Assembly (NCBI RefSeq): GCF_029227915.1
Contig: NC_079886.1
Location: 10,129,501-10,189,500, forward strand
Source: Hydractinia symbiolongicarpus
Taxonomy: Eukaryota; Cnidaria; Hydrozoa; Anthoathecata; Hydractiniidae
DNA: 60,000 bases
Direction: 5' to 3'
Made by a program: the position numbers and the translations under genes. The notes beneath the pieces were generated by a model, which was given only the letters and a program-made list of their open reading frames with translations, was not told the origin of the DNA and did not search any database. Of this stretch, positions 23,231 through 35,498 are shown in pieces (within the stretch, counting starts at the first letter, position 1; each line of letters begins with the position of its first letter).

Positions 23231-23529
23231 AGAAAAAAAAACAAAAACGAACGAAAGTGTTTTATTCCATTCCGCGTGGGTATTCAAGCCGTAGTACGGG
23301 CATAGTTTGTTTAGATATTCGGAACAACTCGCGAAAACTCGTCCAAAATATTGTTTTTTATGAACCTCCGACCCGGCACTTGTTATTAGAGTTTTCCGAA
23401 ATGCACTTTGTTGTATTATGCGGCCAGAAGGAAAAGAAAGGAACAGTCGAACAAGAAATAAATTATATAATATCAAAGAAGCATAAAAAAACAGTTCTTT
23501 TAAGAACTATTAAGAAGAATATAAAGTAA

Positions 23530-25818
23530 GTTTATAAACTATTTTTCTATCTGTAAGTCCCCTTCCATTTTTCGAGTTATAATAGCTAAGTAAGGAACTA
23601 AGAAATAAGGTTTATAATGCAAGTTTCACAAGTCGTAAATGTCAGATATAAAAACTAGCTAGTACGTAGGATAAAAAGCCTCTAATATATAATATAAAGT
23701 AACACACTATTCCTAAGTTATTTGTACAATGTGCTGTATAAGGGTTTTTTGTAAATATTATAAGCACAAGCACACAGAGGAATTTCATTGTTTACATTTT
23801 CAGCAGTATGCTCTTTTGACTTGGGTTATAAAATATGGGGGCTCTAGTCTATGTGAAGCAGTGTGATTATCAGTCCATTTTGTCACACAAAGGCATCAAT
23901 TCAGACTTAATAAAAGTTTAAACCTCATTTTTTTATGGGAAGAAATCCACAGGAAAAACCTCTCTTCACCAAATCCTAGCATCTTTCTTCCTTCAACGCA
24001 AATGCCAGAGGCAAAAAGCTTACTGCTGAAAAGTAAACAAATGATGACAAAATCCATCTATTTACTAATACATTTACTAACATGCAGTTTTATAGGCATG
24101 GGCTTTACCAAATAAGGACGGGTGAGAAAAAATACAAATAAAAATTATATACAACTAAAAATCATTTTATTGGTTTTGGTAAAGTCACATAGCAGGACCA
24201 TGAAATATAAAGGTAAAAAAGGGTTTAAATGACTAAACTAAATAATGTATATAACCTGGAGAGAAAAATAGTTCATACCCATGATGGACTAATTACCCAT
24301 AATTTCAACTACTGCTCACAGAGATGTGCCATCCAAGGTCTTTGTAATTTGCAATGACAATGGCAAAAAAAATACTGTCATGTCTTTTCTATGTTTTTTC
24401 AATGAATGAGTGAACGACAAAAATTACTACTTAATTATTATCTTTTTTGACGCAGGGATGTGAGGTGATTCAAAATCGTTTTTTATTATCCACTATATAT
24501 AATTATATTAAGTTAATTTAAAACCAAGAGCTGTCTAAAATATTAAAGTCGAAACAGTTGTTTTCTAAATTCTTTTGTTTAATCACAATAGCACAATGAC
24601 TCCTATTTTTTTCTCCTGTTTTTACTAGTGGCTTCAGGCAATTGCTTTTAATTAATTCTGATCACTACTGACTTTTAAACTGAGTTCTTTTTTTTGTTTT
24701 TATTATTGAGACTTCAATACTAATGAATAATACTGATATTTATTCCTTGCAATTTTTACACAAAATTGTACTGATTATGCATATATTTTGCATGCTTCCC
24801 AAACAAATATTTTTCAGGCTTCCCATGTCTTTTTTCAACTTCGTCCCAAAGATTTTTTACCTCTATGATGAATGTCTCAGTGGCCAAGAGATCCTAAAAC
24901 AATTTTTCTCAACCCTTTTTCAATTGTAAGACGTGTTAATTTTTCTGTAAAAACTTATCTGTTAAAAAAAGGACAAACATACATTACTGTTGGATGACTC
25001 AACTTAATTAGTTGTTCTACGGCAAAGTTGATAGTAGCTTACGGTCCTTCGGCAAATCATTGTAAATTAACATTCAACTAACAAAAAATAACATTGATTA
25101 TGTTCTATACTCATTATATTTTCACAAAATGGGAAGGGGAAATTTTTTTTTTTCCTTTTTGTTTTTTATTATTTTTTTGTTTTCATTGGTCGGTCAGGCC
25201 CATAGAACAATTAAGTAAGTTGCAGTTGCCTTACCACAGAATTAACAGTATAATTGTAGTGTTGTCTATACTGTTTCTTGTTCTATTTAAAACAGGAAAG
25301 TAATTACGTGGTAAATCATATCATTTTACTAAGACCTAAAAAATCTTTCAAGGAAATTTATTATGGAAGCCTTACACTGCCTTTTTTATATTTGTGCTTT
25401 GATTGTCTGTCTCCTCATATTCACATTTGTCAAGGTACTTTTACAAGTGCACATTTTAGAGATGTAGGTTGGGAATTATAAGTTTATACAAAACAGCGTG
25501 TTTTCAAAACATATACCATTGGTAATTTTATGGCTTGGTGAATTTACAAATAAGAAGTCCCTATAACTTTGTGTGACTGCATGAGCTGAAAGAACCCAAA
25601 GACATGTAACAAGAATTCAATTGATTTTCCAGAGTATAGCTAAGTTACCTCCTAAAGCAATGCACAAACAAACTTTTGGCGGAAAATCAATTACCTTTTT
25701 TTACGTTTGTCACCACAAACGTGGATAAATTATATCACTGCAGAAAACACTAAAATATATTTAATAAAATGGCACTTTTCCTACCTTAAACTTTAATGTG
25801 CATTTACCAACTTTTTGC
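23530..25818. other. no gene recognised
   Basis: AT-rich sequence with homopolymer runs. Small open frames (24,723-24,929; 25,094-25,303; 25,278-25,481) have no domain, splice or codon support. A run of T and TTTTTC near 25,147-25,190 is simple sequence. Confidence 0.6.
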
Positions 25819-26072
25819 AGGCCTATCAATAATTCGCATAATTCTGAAATGAGAAACTAGCTGAGCCATTAATTGCTCCCCCAATTCCAAAAAAATTTTC
25901 TGGCTGAACAATATCAATTCATCTTACATGGAAATCAATGTTCCCTTTTTTATTATTTACAGAAAAAAAGAACCAAAATATATAAAAAAAGATAAAATAA
26001 AATAAATAAAAAAGACTGTGACCTTGAGGGAGCTATTTATTGCTCTGCTGTTATTTTCTTATTGATAGGCCT
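25819..26072. mobile_element. MITE family 1, copy b (complete)
   Basis: 254 bp with perfect 14-bp terminal inverted repeats: AGGCCTATCAATAA at the left and TTATTGATAGGCCT at the right. The interior matches 3251-3548 over most of its length (for example AGCTGAGCCATTAATTGCTC). It has no coding capacity. I cannot see a clear target-site duplication, so the superfamily is open. Confidence 0.8.
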
Positions 26073-29000
26073 GTTTTTGTGTATTACTTTTATAGCTTTT
26101 ATTTTATATAAATATAATATTTTTCTCTGATAAAAAGGGGGTAGCTAAAACATGTTTTTGTGTTTTGTTAAGGTGGCAATAACCCTTTTTTAGCTGTCCA
26201 CATTTATTTATTTACTAAGTGTATTATTTATGCCTGTTTACATTTCCTAAAAATATAGGCCTCAATACATAATAAAATGATTTTAACTTGAAACCAAAAT
26301 TGATGAGTCACCAGAAATTTCTATGTAAAAAATCCTTGTTTTTCAACGAGAATTTGTATTTTTTGTGACCTGGGAGCTTTTTCCTGCATTTTTATTTTTC
26401 ATGTTGGAGACAAGTGGGGGACTACTAAACTTTTGAACCCCAAACACGAGAACTTAGTGTTTCAGCTAGGGACTCTCTCAGTATTAACTTTCTTGTCTCC
26501 GATAGCCGAAAAAATGTTGCAAAAATGAAATAAGTTTATTTTTATAGCATAACATGCTGTAAGAAAATATACAAAATGTAATTTTTATTTCAGAGGTTCT
26601 TAACCAGTTTTTCTGAACATAAAACGTAAGAAGTTAAATACAGTATACTGATTAAAGTTGTTTTCAAAAAAAATATGTTTGTTTCAAGCGAGTCATTTAG
26701 TAGTAAAATGTTGTTTCTTATTTTCTTTGTTTCGATGTGATGAAAACAAAGTTTAATGCAACTTTACTTAGGTTAATAATACTAATTGAACTATTTGCCA
26801 TTATTGAAACTAAAAACTCTAAAAAAACATTTTGACTTTTAAATTTTGTCTGAATAAAATTTTTAAAGTAAAACAAAAATACTATCAAAAGTTAAAGCTT
26901 GTGCAGTGTAGCATAATGAAGATCGCCTAAATTCCTACATAATGCACTGTTTTTGTTATTAACGTTTCTTTTTAATAATTACTCATTCCTTTCTGTATAA
27001 TTTGCAAGCACGCAGACTAAAGGGCCTGATACACTTGTATGATATCACTGAAATATATAATTTCTTATAATATAGCTTTAATATGTAGTTTTAATATGTA
27101 TAATGTCAACACCTGGTATGTGTGTCATAACCTCATAATTTGCAGCATAGCTATAATATTTAAATAAAATCAAACCAATTTGATTTTAATAATATTGTTG
27201 GTAATATGGTTTTGAATGCCTTTTTGTTTGTGTGATGATATATCTATTATCTGCTAGCGTTGTTGTGGCAACGATGGTATGAAAGTATCACAATACAAGA
27301 AATTATAAGTATATTGTAGAAAAATTATAAATTTATTGTAAAATATATTTAATGATATTATACAGGTGTATCCTGGCCTTAGATTAAATTAATTATTATA
27401 AGTTTTAATTTAAAGAGGAATTGTTAAGGTATTTTGGTGAAAGATAATAGTAATATAGCTATAAAATCGTGACAAGTGTGTTATAACAGAAATATATAAA
27501 TATATATAGTGTGAAAACAATTTTATGTAACTAATTATGTACAAAAGAAATTCTGACTGCCACCTTAAGTTCAAAAGTTTCATCAGCTAAATCCATATCT
27601 GAGTAACTTAAGTGACCTTGCCCCCGCGGATTGTTAGTTTTCTAAGAACCCCTAAGAACAAGGCTGGCAATACTTATTTGAGCATCATATCCCACCTAGG
27701 TTGATAGAGTATAGATAAGTAATTTTTAACAACCTGTTTGTTAAAAGGAGTTTTTAATTGTTAGTAAAAGTCATTAATTTGAGCGTTTTATGTAACAGAT
27801 ATGATAACGAAAATTATTGTTTTTGTTTTACATCCGCACAATTTAGGAGGAAACTAAAAACACTATTCAAAATATTTATTCTTTTGGAAAATTAAATTAG
27901 TAGGCTCAGAACAATCATTTCTTCTTGTTGTACTTTATCTTTCCGATATCGTCTGGTTTCGTCTCGCAATATTGTTTAAATTCAAGCTAAATTAACAAAA
28001 ATTGTCTTAAGTAAGCAAATTAAAAAAAAAATAAATCTTCCAAGATCAGTTTAATTTCGATAAAGGAAAGACTCAATTCGTGTCAATTCCTTATATTGAG
28101 AGACATGATGATCCATAAGTCCAACTTGAAAAGCTAAAATGAACTAAATTGAAAATAGTTTATTTATTAATTCTATTTCATCTGGGTTTTATAAAAGCAA
28201 CCTGTACGAGGTAGAAGTGATTTTTTTTAATTTTTAATTTATTTTTTTACTTGCTTAGCCAGTTGTAATGGCTGTTAGAACTTGGATCTTCTTGCTGAAA
28301 TGAATGGTTTATTTTACTAAAAAACCTTGGATTAATCAGGGATCAAAATAAGAAATTTGAAAGGCAGGTGTGTAATCGACAGTATAAGGGAGCTTAACAT
28401 GTTATCCATACAATTCAGTTCACTGGTGTGATTAATAACACATGGTGAGGAAAAAAAATTGTGCCCTGCGAACAGGATAAACAAACTAATAAACTAATAC
28501 AAATAAAAGTTATATCCTGAAAGTAATAATTTGCGTGATTGAAACAAAATATTAACAGTAAATTTCGAAAAATGGTGGAGATTGATCGAGTATGGAACAA
28601 ACTCGCACTCCAAAGAAAGTATTTGTTGGGTGTGCTTCACTTCATTTTATTCCCAGAAACTTGAAAATTATAACTTAGAAAGAATAACAATTACTGACTG
28701 ATCACCAGGGTAAGAATGAGAAAAGATGGTCAGTCATAACTCAAGTTTTGGTTGGTCATGACCGATGACTGGTAGTTATTTCGATTCCTGTTCATTGGCA
28801 TAAAATTTCTGTTTGTCATTTTGTTTTTTATTTAAATAAGAGCTGTTAAATTGACTTATCTTCCTTGTTTTAAATATATAGTTTTCCCTGGTAAATTAAA
28901 AAATTATGAAAAGTTATTTTTATGTTGAACATTAAACTTTGGAAATGTTTAGTAGGTGTATAGCTGCCTTCTCTAAAAATATTAATGGTTCTTAAAGTTG

Positions 29001-29924
29001 TTTTTATTATCTTTAAAATTAACTTGACACTGTGCAACAGTAAACATCGGTAATGGAAACATGATCTCTTGGGATACTCCAAAAAAAATTAAAACAAAGC
29101 TATTTTATTAGTTGTAGAGCAATCTATATCCAAAAACTTTTTAGCTGAGAAGAGAAATTTTTTCATAACATGTAAAAACCTAATTCTAAAGTTCATTTAC
29201 ATTCAAAAGAGTTATTGTGGAGTATTAAACATATGGACCCTTGTCCCCAGGTTTTTTTGTCTTTTTGATATGAGAGAAGACAACGAAAAATACCTTGGTA
29301 TGATTTAGTGATTTTTCGCCAATATATCGCCAGATTATGCGAACACGTTAATTTATGCGACTAACAAAAGCAGAACTCTAATTTATGTTCCAGAAAATAT
29401 GCAAGAAAAATTATCTTGGTAACTGTAATAAGCGTCTTTCAATTTTTAAAAAATATGTTCCTTTTTTTAGCAGGTTACATAATACTTTAATATAGTTTAG
29501 CTAGCTAGTACCTAGCTAGGTAAACTCTATTAAAAAAAAACTCTGAAAACTTATGAAAATTGTAAGGTTTCAAATCAAATTTATGAAAAGATTTTTTATT
29601 TTTGTGGTGTTTTGAACCATGAAAAAAACAAAGAATTAAAGAGAAGGATATATATGTAGACAGCTTCAGATATCATAAAAGCTTCCCTTAGACATTCTGT
29701 TACGTAAAACAGCAGAACCATTACAGGATATTTTATAGAATTATTTTTGCAAGAACTAATTATACAAAACATTTTTAATTTCAATAAGTCCTAATAAATA
29801 AGCTTATGCCACATCGTGCAGAAAGTCTGTAAGATTGGTAGCTCGCCTTCTAAAAGTTTTGTTTACTTACTGTTTGCATTGTTCGTTGATAAGATGTCTT
29901 GTTATAATGACGAACATTACATAA
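26073..29924. other. no gene recognised
   Basis: Very AT-rich unique-looking sequence. No open frame above 70 codons, no paired splice exons and no repeat that I can match elsewhere in the window. A short GCTA run lies near 29,500-29,525. Confidence 0.6.
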
Positions 29925-30424
29925 CCTTTACAAAGCTACAGCCATATATAATATATTTTATCGCTTTTTTTACATTCTTTTCGTCAAAAATTCAGTAAAA
30001 AATCTTTCTTACTTTTTATATAAAAACTTTGATTGCACGACATTTTTTTAAGTCATTTTTTGTTTGAATTCTTTCTTTTTTAAAGACGGGATTCTATGAA
30101 AACTAACTTTTTTACATTTCTCCGATCGATTGGTTAAATACATACAAAAACAAACAATTTAAATGTAAACTATAAGTTTATATTTAATATATATATATAC
30201 TCTCCAACTTTCTGCACAATGTGTCGTCATTATTTATAATCAGGTCCAGTCTTAATGAAATCGCGCATGTCTGTTTTTTTATGAGAAAAAAAATAAATAT
30301 GCGAAGGCTAGTACAACAATTTTAAATAAGGAAACAAGTTAAGTAAGCTGTTTTTTATTTCTTATGCTTTTTCGAGTACGTATAAAAGGAAAAAGAAAAA
30401 AGTGATTTTCACTGGAGTTCCCCT
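29925..30424 (+). mobile_element. Kolobok/T2-like element, truncated copy
   Basis: It matches 38,008-39,396, including the right terminus CACTGGAGTTCCCCT followed by TTAA. The left terminus is absent, and internal sequence is shorter than in the 37.9-kb copy. Confidence 0.7.
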
Positions 30425-30766
30425 TTAACAAAATTGAGGAGCTTTGATAGTGGTGATTCAAAATAAACAATATAAAAACTATAAAAAAATAACCAAATGT
30501 TAAAATTTTTTTCAGATGATTTGAGAAGAAAAATCAGGACATTTAAGGAAAATTTAGGTGACCTTTTGAAATCAGCATCTTTTTAAGTTGTGAGTGGGTT
30601 GATTTTACCTGCCTCTGCATAAATACGGTTAAGGTATATATTATTGAAATTCATAGATTTCCCCTTTTCTTCTTTTTCTTGAAGGAATTCATTAATTTAA
30701 GTAAGTATTTGGTAAATTTTTGAAAAAGGGTCCCCATAAGTATATATATTTGTAAGATTTATTTTT

Positions 30767-30955
30767 GTGGCGCCATAGATTAGTGGTTATAGCTCTCGTA
30801 CTCTGTGCGAGAGACCGGGGTTCGATTCCTCTTGACGGCGATTCAACATGGGCGAGTGAATGTTACCATAGCCCTGGGTTAACCCAAGCCATGTGAGGGA
30901 AATTGGGAAGATGGCACACTGTGTGGGTCTGCGTAGCTCAAAATGAGGCCAAATA
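30767..30955 (+). mobile_element. tRNA-derived SINE, copy 2
   Basis: Starts GTGGCGCCATAGATTAGTGG with an intact B box (GGTTCGATTCC). The body is as in the copy at 4243-4579, but a piece between the GGCAAGATGGC region and the GTAGCTCAAA region is deleted. It lies in otherwise featureless AT-rich DNA. Confidence 0.8.
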
Positions 30956-30959
30956 TATT

Positions 30960-33200
30960 ATTGCATTGAAACACCATGCCTAAAACAAATCACGACTGGT
31001 TTACTTATATAATATATTATATAATACCGAATAACATGAAAACGAGATTACTTATAAGCGAATTTTAAGTTTGCAGCGAAGTAGTGCAAACATGGTTTGT
31101 TTACTTGCCATATTTGCCAAGTTAATTTGTCATACAGATTGTTATAACCATTTGGTGATAATATGGGATAATAGTATGCATCACTGGGCCATTCTAATGC
31201 TTTTGTGTATTATTCTTGGTGTTAAATGAGCTAGGTGTTAGCTAGATTTGAATATAATGATATGGGTAGCTAGCTAGTTGGCTTGTTGACTTGTTCCAAA
31301 CAAACGTAAAATTTGAAGCTGTTTACAAAAATTGGTGATGTTGCTGGTATATATCCTGTGTCTCCAGTGTACCTTTTTTTTAAACAACATCTGTGAAAAA
31401 AACATTAGCCAGGATTACATAACTCACATTTTACACATTTGTGATTTCAGAATTAGTATACTAATTTAATTTGGTGGGGAATGTTGGACTTTAAACTTTC
31501 CTTGGAATGTTCTTGCTTATTTGTGTCACATTTTAGGCCTCTATCATAGATTATATTTGGTAAAAAAAATTGTTAAAAATTCCAAAATATAAGGTTGACA
31601 AAAGGGATGATATCCTAATTCTTAAATTTTGTATTCAGAGAGTTACCATCTTGGTATTTTTCAGGCAAATGAAATCGTCCAGTGATTTCACTCAGTCAAA
31701 AACATTTTTCCTTAAGAGGATCACTTCACGAAACAATTTAAAAATTGTTGCTTGAAAAAAAATAACTCTATGGTTACTGACGTACTGAGTAAAAAAAAAA
31801 TTTCTCTAAAATTTTGTCCACGGAATGCTTGTCATATCGAACTTTAACAAATGAAAACAATGTGAGTTTTTTTTGTGGGGTCAAAAACAAAAAAGAATGC
31901 CATGGAGATTATTTTCTGTAAATAAACAATTTGAACAATTCTGCAAGATTAATTTTCAAGATTTCATGAAAGAAACCAAAATATATTAGGACCTGGCTTT
32001 TACGAACATTGAGACTGAGATTTTGCCAAAAATTAAGCACGTTCGCAGCTGAAATCCAGACTTTAAAAAGAGTTTACTTTTTTATATATATACACAGATT
32101 TATGATAATCTCTATACTCTATCAATTCATATTACTTATAAACTGTAAGTTTAAGGTTAAGGCATGAATATACAAAAAAGATGTGATATTTTAAAATGCT
32201 TTTAATTCACCAAAACTTTATTTTGATATATTAATGTATATATTTTTAGAAAGCCTATATGATTACCTATATTTATTTATTAAGAAAAAATAAAATTTGA
32301 AGGTTTAATAGACACAAAAAAATTACCCCTCTCCTACAAATGCAATCTCTTTTACAAAACTACTAATTTCTGAAGTTTGCTGTTTGCTTTTTTGTGATCA
32401 CAAGACATTGATCTAAAAATGCTTTTTTAATTTTTTCTTATTGTTTTTTACTTTTGGAGTTATTTAGTATTAAAATTTTTTCCACAATTTTTAACCTCCA
32501 ATTGTCAGAATACTCATCATAACTTGCGTTCTACTCATTCTCTCAAGAAGAAGAAAAAAGCTTTTTTAGATCAAACATTCCTCTCCACGCTAAGCGTGCT
32601 TTCCATCCCACATCCTTTATAGTTTTGTAAAAGAGATTTAAAATGTAAGTGATACTCTCTTAAAAATTTAACACTGTGAAAGAGCTTTTAAGTTTCTTAC
32701 AGAAATTTTATACTTCTGCATAATAATTGATCACTATGGTAACGACTATTTGTATGGGCTTTTTTGACCCTTGTAAGTATGGGGGGGGCATAAAGTGCCT
32801 GCGGGCTGTAACTTTTGTTCAGTTTGGTTTTAAGTGACAAAACTTGGCACAAAGAAGCATCAATATGTTGTGACTTAATTAGTGACAAAATATTTAAGTT
32901 GATATGTCATCACAGGAAGTAATGACATCATAATGAGACAATGGTTGAAGAAAATATGTCTTTCTTGGAAATTCTTGTTTTTTATTTTTTTTAAAAACTA
33001 TTTACAGTACTAGTCATTAAGAAAGTAATATAAGAATGTAAGATATTATCAGCAACATTAACAGGTGGTATAAAGACAAAGGCTTTCTCTAAGGAGAAAA
33101 TGGAAATCGATCAGAATTCAAATCATCAAGAATTTTTTTTAAAAAATTATATTTGTGAACCTTAGTTTTAGTAACTCATGGAATAAAACTTAAACAATAA
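30960..33200. other. no gene recognised
   Basis: AT-rich, without paired exons or matching repeats. A short G run lies near 32,781. Minus-strand open frame 32,697-32,888 has no support. Confidence 0.55.
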
Positions 33201-33212
33201 AAATAGAGAAAT

Positions 33213-33655
33213 AGGAAATTAGTAGCGTGTAGTAGAGCGTAGTAGAATGTATTTCTCTGTAGTAAAGCGTATTTTTCTGTAGTAGAGTGTAGTAGCCTGT
33301 AGTAGAGCGTATTTCTCTGTAGTAAAGAGGCGTTCATAATGGTCTCGCACTATATACAAACGAAAAATTATCGTGACATCTTCGCACAAAGAGATTCTTA
33401 TCAGTACATCACTTGTAGTTGGTAGATAAGCAAGGGATGATGGCCGATACGCCGGTGGTCATCATAATATCAGAGACAAAGAAACAAATTTAGCAGACAC
33501 GCCTAAATATTCATTTTCAATTTCACATCCTGTGTTTTACTGCGCTTACCCAACGAGACATGATCCGTTTGTGTGAGCCTTAGAGAATACATTACAAGCA
33601 ATGTATGTCCTAAATACCATGAGTGTTCACTATTATGCTTTGTATTCATACATCA
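33213..33655 (+). mobile_element. left inverted terminus of about 17-kb element (element 2)
   Basis: It begins with a short 10-bp-period array (units like GTAGTAGAGC interrupted by GTATTTCTCT) to about 33,330. A unique part follows, containing GGTCTCGCACTATATACAAA, ATCATAATATCAGAGACAAA and CCCAACGAGACATGATC. All of this matches the reverse complement of 49,240-50,290 through to the AATACATTACAAGCAATGTA stretch near 33,590. Confidence 0.85.
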
Positions 33656-33984
33656 ATCGTCAATTCCTCACAAGTTACTTTGGGGATATTAATTTTGCTC
33701 TTGATTGTTGAATGTCTAGTTGCGGTTTTATGAAAGAATAGTCGAAATTTCTATCTTTGAGCTGGAACGTGAACAACCAGTGTGTAATGTCATCCATACT
33801 TCATAATTTTCAAGTGCAGAAATTGTTACTTTAAAATTGCTCTACCATGTTTAGTATTTGCGAAAACACTACAAAAGTCTTCATGGAAAAAATAAATGAA
33901 GCCTTTTCAATGTAGTTTATATGTTCAAACGCGATTCATGATAGCCGTTCACTGGGTGAAGCAAAACTAATTTGGATATGTTTA

Positions 33985-34161
33985 CATCCTACAAAGAGCT
34001 TTTTCTCAGTAAATCAAGTGTAGTTGGCAGATAAACAAGGCATAAACGTTGATTTGCCAGTGTTCATCATAATATCACATACAAAGAAGCAAATTTAGGA
34101 GACCCGCCTAAATATTCCTTTTCAATTTCACATCTTGTGTTCTTCTGCGCTCACCCAACGA
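33985..34161 (+). repeat. diverged second copy of the element 2 subterminal sequence
   Basis: It repeats 33,400-33,565 in the same direction (AGTTGGCAGATAAACAAGG, TTCATCATAATATCACATAC, CTAAATATTCCTTTTCAATT) with many substitutions, ending at CACCCAACGAG exactly where the acidic exon begins. Confidence 0.75.
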
Positions 34162-34320
34162 GTTCGAAATACCCTCAATGCTCAATGAACAAATACAACT
34201 GGTAAACGAGACGGAAGACAACCCATTTATCCCAGATGCCGAGGAAATGATTGATGCGGCTCCCTTAGAGACGATCGTAGACAAGGACGAAGAAGGCAAT
34301 AGTGATATTGAGATCGATTA
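34162..34320 (+). CDS. acidic C-terminal exon, unrecognised protein
   Basis: Directly after CACCCAACGAG, an open frame reads FEIPSMLNEQIQLVNETEDN, then PFIPDAEEMIDAAPLETIVD and KDEEGNSDIEID, then stops. Composition and an acidic end resemble a real protein C-terminus, and codon use looks coding. No partner exon is visible upstream, because the preceding sequence is the element's subterminal repeat. It may be a terminal exon of a transposon gene or a translocated fragment. Confidence 0.4.
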
Positions 34321-34424
34321 GTGTTTGTTTTTATTATACTTTAGAAATATATGTTGTGTTTATTAAAATTGTTGTTTTTATTTTTAGCACACTAAGACTT
34401 TTGTATAATTTTATAAGTCCCCTC

Positions 34425-34505
34425 CCATTTAACCCCCCGCCACGCCCCTCCCGAATAAGCCCTGTCCCCCAAAACCCATTTTGACAAATAAGCCCCCAGG
34501 GGCCT
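34425..34505 (-). repeat. G-rich imperfect repeat
   Basis: On the minus strand, GGGGGCTTATTTG, GGGCTTATTCGGGAGGGG and GGAGGGGACTTATAA follow each other, so a GGGG-CTTAT motif returns about every 30-45 bases. It is strongly skewed against the surrounding AT-rich DNA. Confidence 0.5.
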
Positions 34506-34724
34506 AATCGATCATTAATGGTAGACGTAATAGATCTTTCACGGTTGCGCAAAGCATTCTGGGTAATCACTATGACAAAATACAACACCGCTGCTAGCAG
34601 AGATGCGAAGTTTATGTGGTGGCGTGGTTTTCCTGTTTATACAAGTTAATTTTTAATCAATTCTTATATATTTTACACAAAAAAATTAATTAAAAAAGCT
34701 AAAAAGTTAAATCAAGTGAGCTTG
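34506..34724 (+). promoter_or_regulatory. candidate promoter and leader of SAP-motif gene
   Basis: A GC-richer patch upstream of the start codon at 34,725 contains GCATTCTGGGTAATC, which resembles half of a ZNF143/Staf-type site. No TATA box is evident. The call rests on position and composition. Confidence 0.3.
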
Positions 34725-34974
34725 ATGGCTTCGGTTGAAGATATTAAATGTTTGCAGAATTTTTTAGAACTTTCTATGGCTGAACTTCAATTTTTCCTTT
34801 CCCAGCGTGGGCTTCCAACATCTGGATCACATGGAACGTTGGCTGTAAGAGCTCTGATTGCTCATGAGCAAAAAGTAGAAGTAAAAGCCACTGCTGAACA
34901 TACAATTTGCTTCTGCGTAACATGCGAAAAGACATTTGATTCAGACGAAGAGCTGACTTGGAATGTTTGGAAGG
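34725..34974 (+). CDS. first exon of SAP-motif protein (transposon-associated)
   Basis: It starts at ATG 34,725 (AGCTTGATGG) and ends at a consensus donor AAGG|GTAAGT, giving 83 codons in phase 1. Residues about 13-50 (LELSMAELQFFLSQRGLPTS then GSHGTLAVRALIAHEQK) fit the SAP helix-extension-helix motif, with the usual L..LK.FL..RGLP.SG....L..R pattern; SAP motifs bind DNA. The tail has CFCVTCEKTF, a possible start of a zinc site. Similar SAP-first proteins are common in cnidarian mobile DNA. I could not find the next exon with confidence, so whether the gene is intact is unknown. Confidence 0.6.
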
Positions 34975-35351
34975 GTAAGTCGGTTTAAAATAACTGAAAC
35001 AAATACCCTTTTTGGTTGGTTCGTTTTTAACGTAATTTCGAACGTTTTCTTCTCCCTTTAAAATTTGAACTGTACATTCTAATTTAAGTAGTTGTGGATT
35101 AAAATTTGCCATACACTCAATTATAGTGCCGTATTTTTCCTGCGCGCGCAGAAATTGAGGTAACTTTTCTGATTAGTTTGTTTACATTTTTACCTCCATT
35201 TCTGCGTGCGCATCGGGCATTACATAATCACTTAGATGCGTGCGCAAGTAAATATCAGGACTGTGATTCCATGTATTGGTATTCCATCTAATCATGTGCA
35301 AAATTTGATTGTTGTTTTAAAGATGAGAATAGATTTCAGCTATAAAATGGC

Positions 35352-35480
35352 TACTGACCGGTTTTGATTCTGCCCTGTAAAATACAAAGCCATTTGTCAG
35401 GGGCACAGACCTCACAAGCTTGGTCTGTACTTTTGAGCCAGGCTTTGTATTTCACAGTACGTTATCAAAACCGGTCAGTA
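35352..35480. mobile_element. fold-back element, 129 bp
   Basis: Nearly the whole element is one imperfect palindrome: TACTGACCGGTTTTGAT ... ATCAAAACCGGTCAGTA at the ends, then CTGTAAAATACAAAGCC ... GGCTTTGTATTTCACAG, then ACAGACC ... GGTCTGT at the centre. It would form a long hairpin as single strand or RNA. No coding sequence. Confidence 0.85.
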
Positions 35481-35498
35481 TTTGTTTATTAATGATTA

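Larger units (their letters stand above)
20229..23529 (+). pseudogene. decayed CARF-like / PHD-finger gene, multi-exon
   Basis: Exon-like plus-strand pieces follow one another with usable splice sites: 20,229-20,275 (MEKDQAKIDSADFKN); about 20,355-20,425 (LFSSDEEDDSFFKSDA, after an in-frame TGA); 20,517-20,572 (DEILKIQKNHAQSRKRKL); 20,642-20,700; 20,898-21,060 (ECVDSLREAQEIIQQHEIET...); 21,775-21,935; 22,118-22,310 (FDGIPFIVVGTKSLWY, two stops, then KIILRDIVSFPDYK); 22,393-22,523 (IDKLTEWKKNCAKKLKNEWA...); 22,615-22,850 (TFFPTRRDITNHMY... KLRLS, stop, IDQN); 22,860-23,529 (PHD). The DGIPFIVVG ... FPDYK and FFPTxxDIxNHxY ... LRLSxIDQN patterns recall the calcium-responsive transcription factor (CARF/ALS2CR8) domain, often found in transposon-linked genes of cnidarians. 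At least three stops and several frame changes show decay. Confidence 0.62.

Noticed and set aside
23065-23529. A separate 154-codon gene
   Set aside because: Its first part is out of frame with the PHD finger and only becomes meaningful from NWYCKMC on; it is the continuation of the frameshifted PHD gene.
30767-30840. A functional tRNA gene
   Set aside because: It has A and B boxes, but the anticodon arm is irregular, the sequence continues into a conserved SINE body, and two more diverged copies exist.
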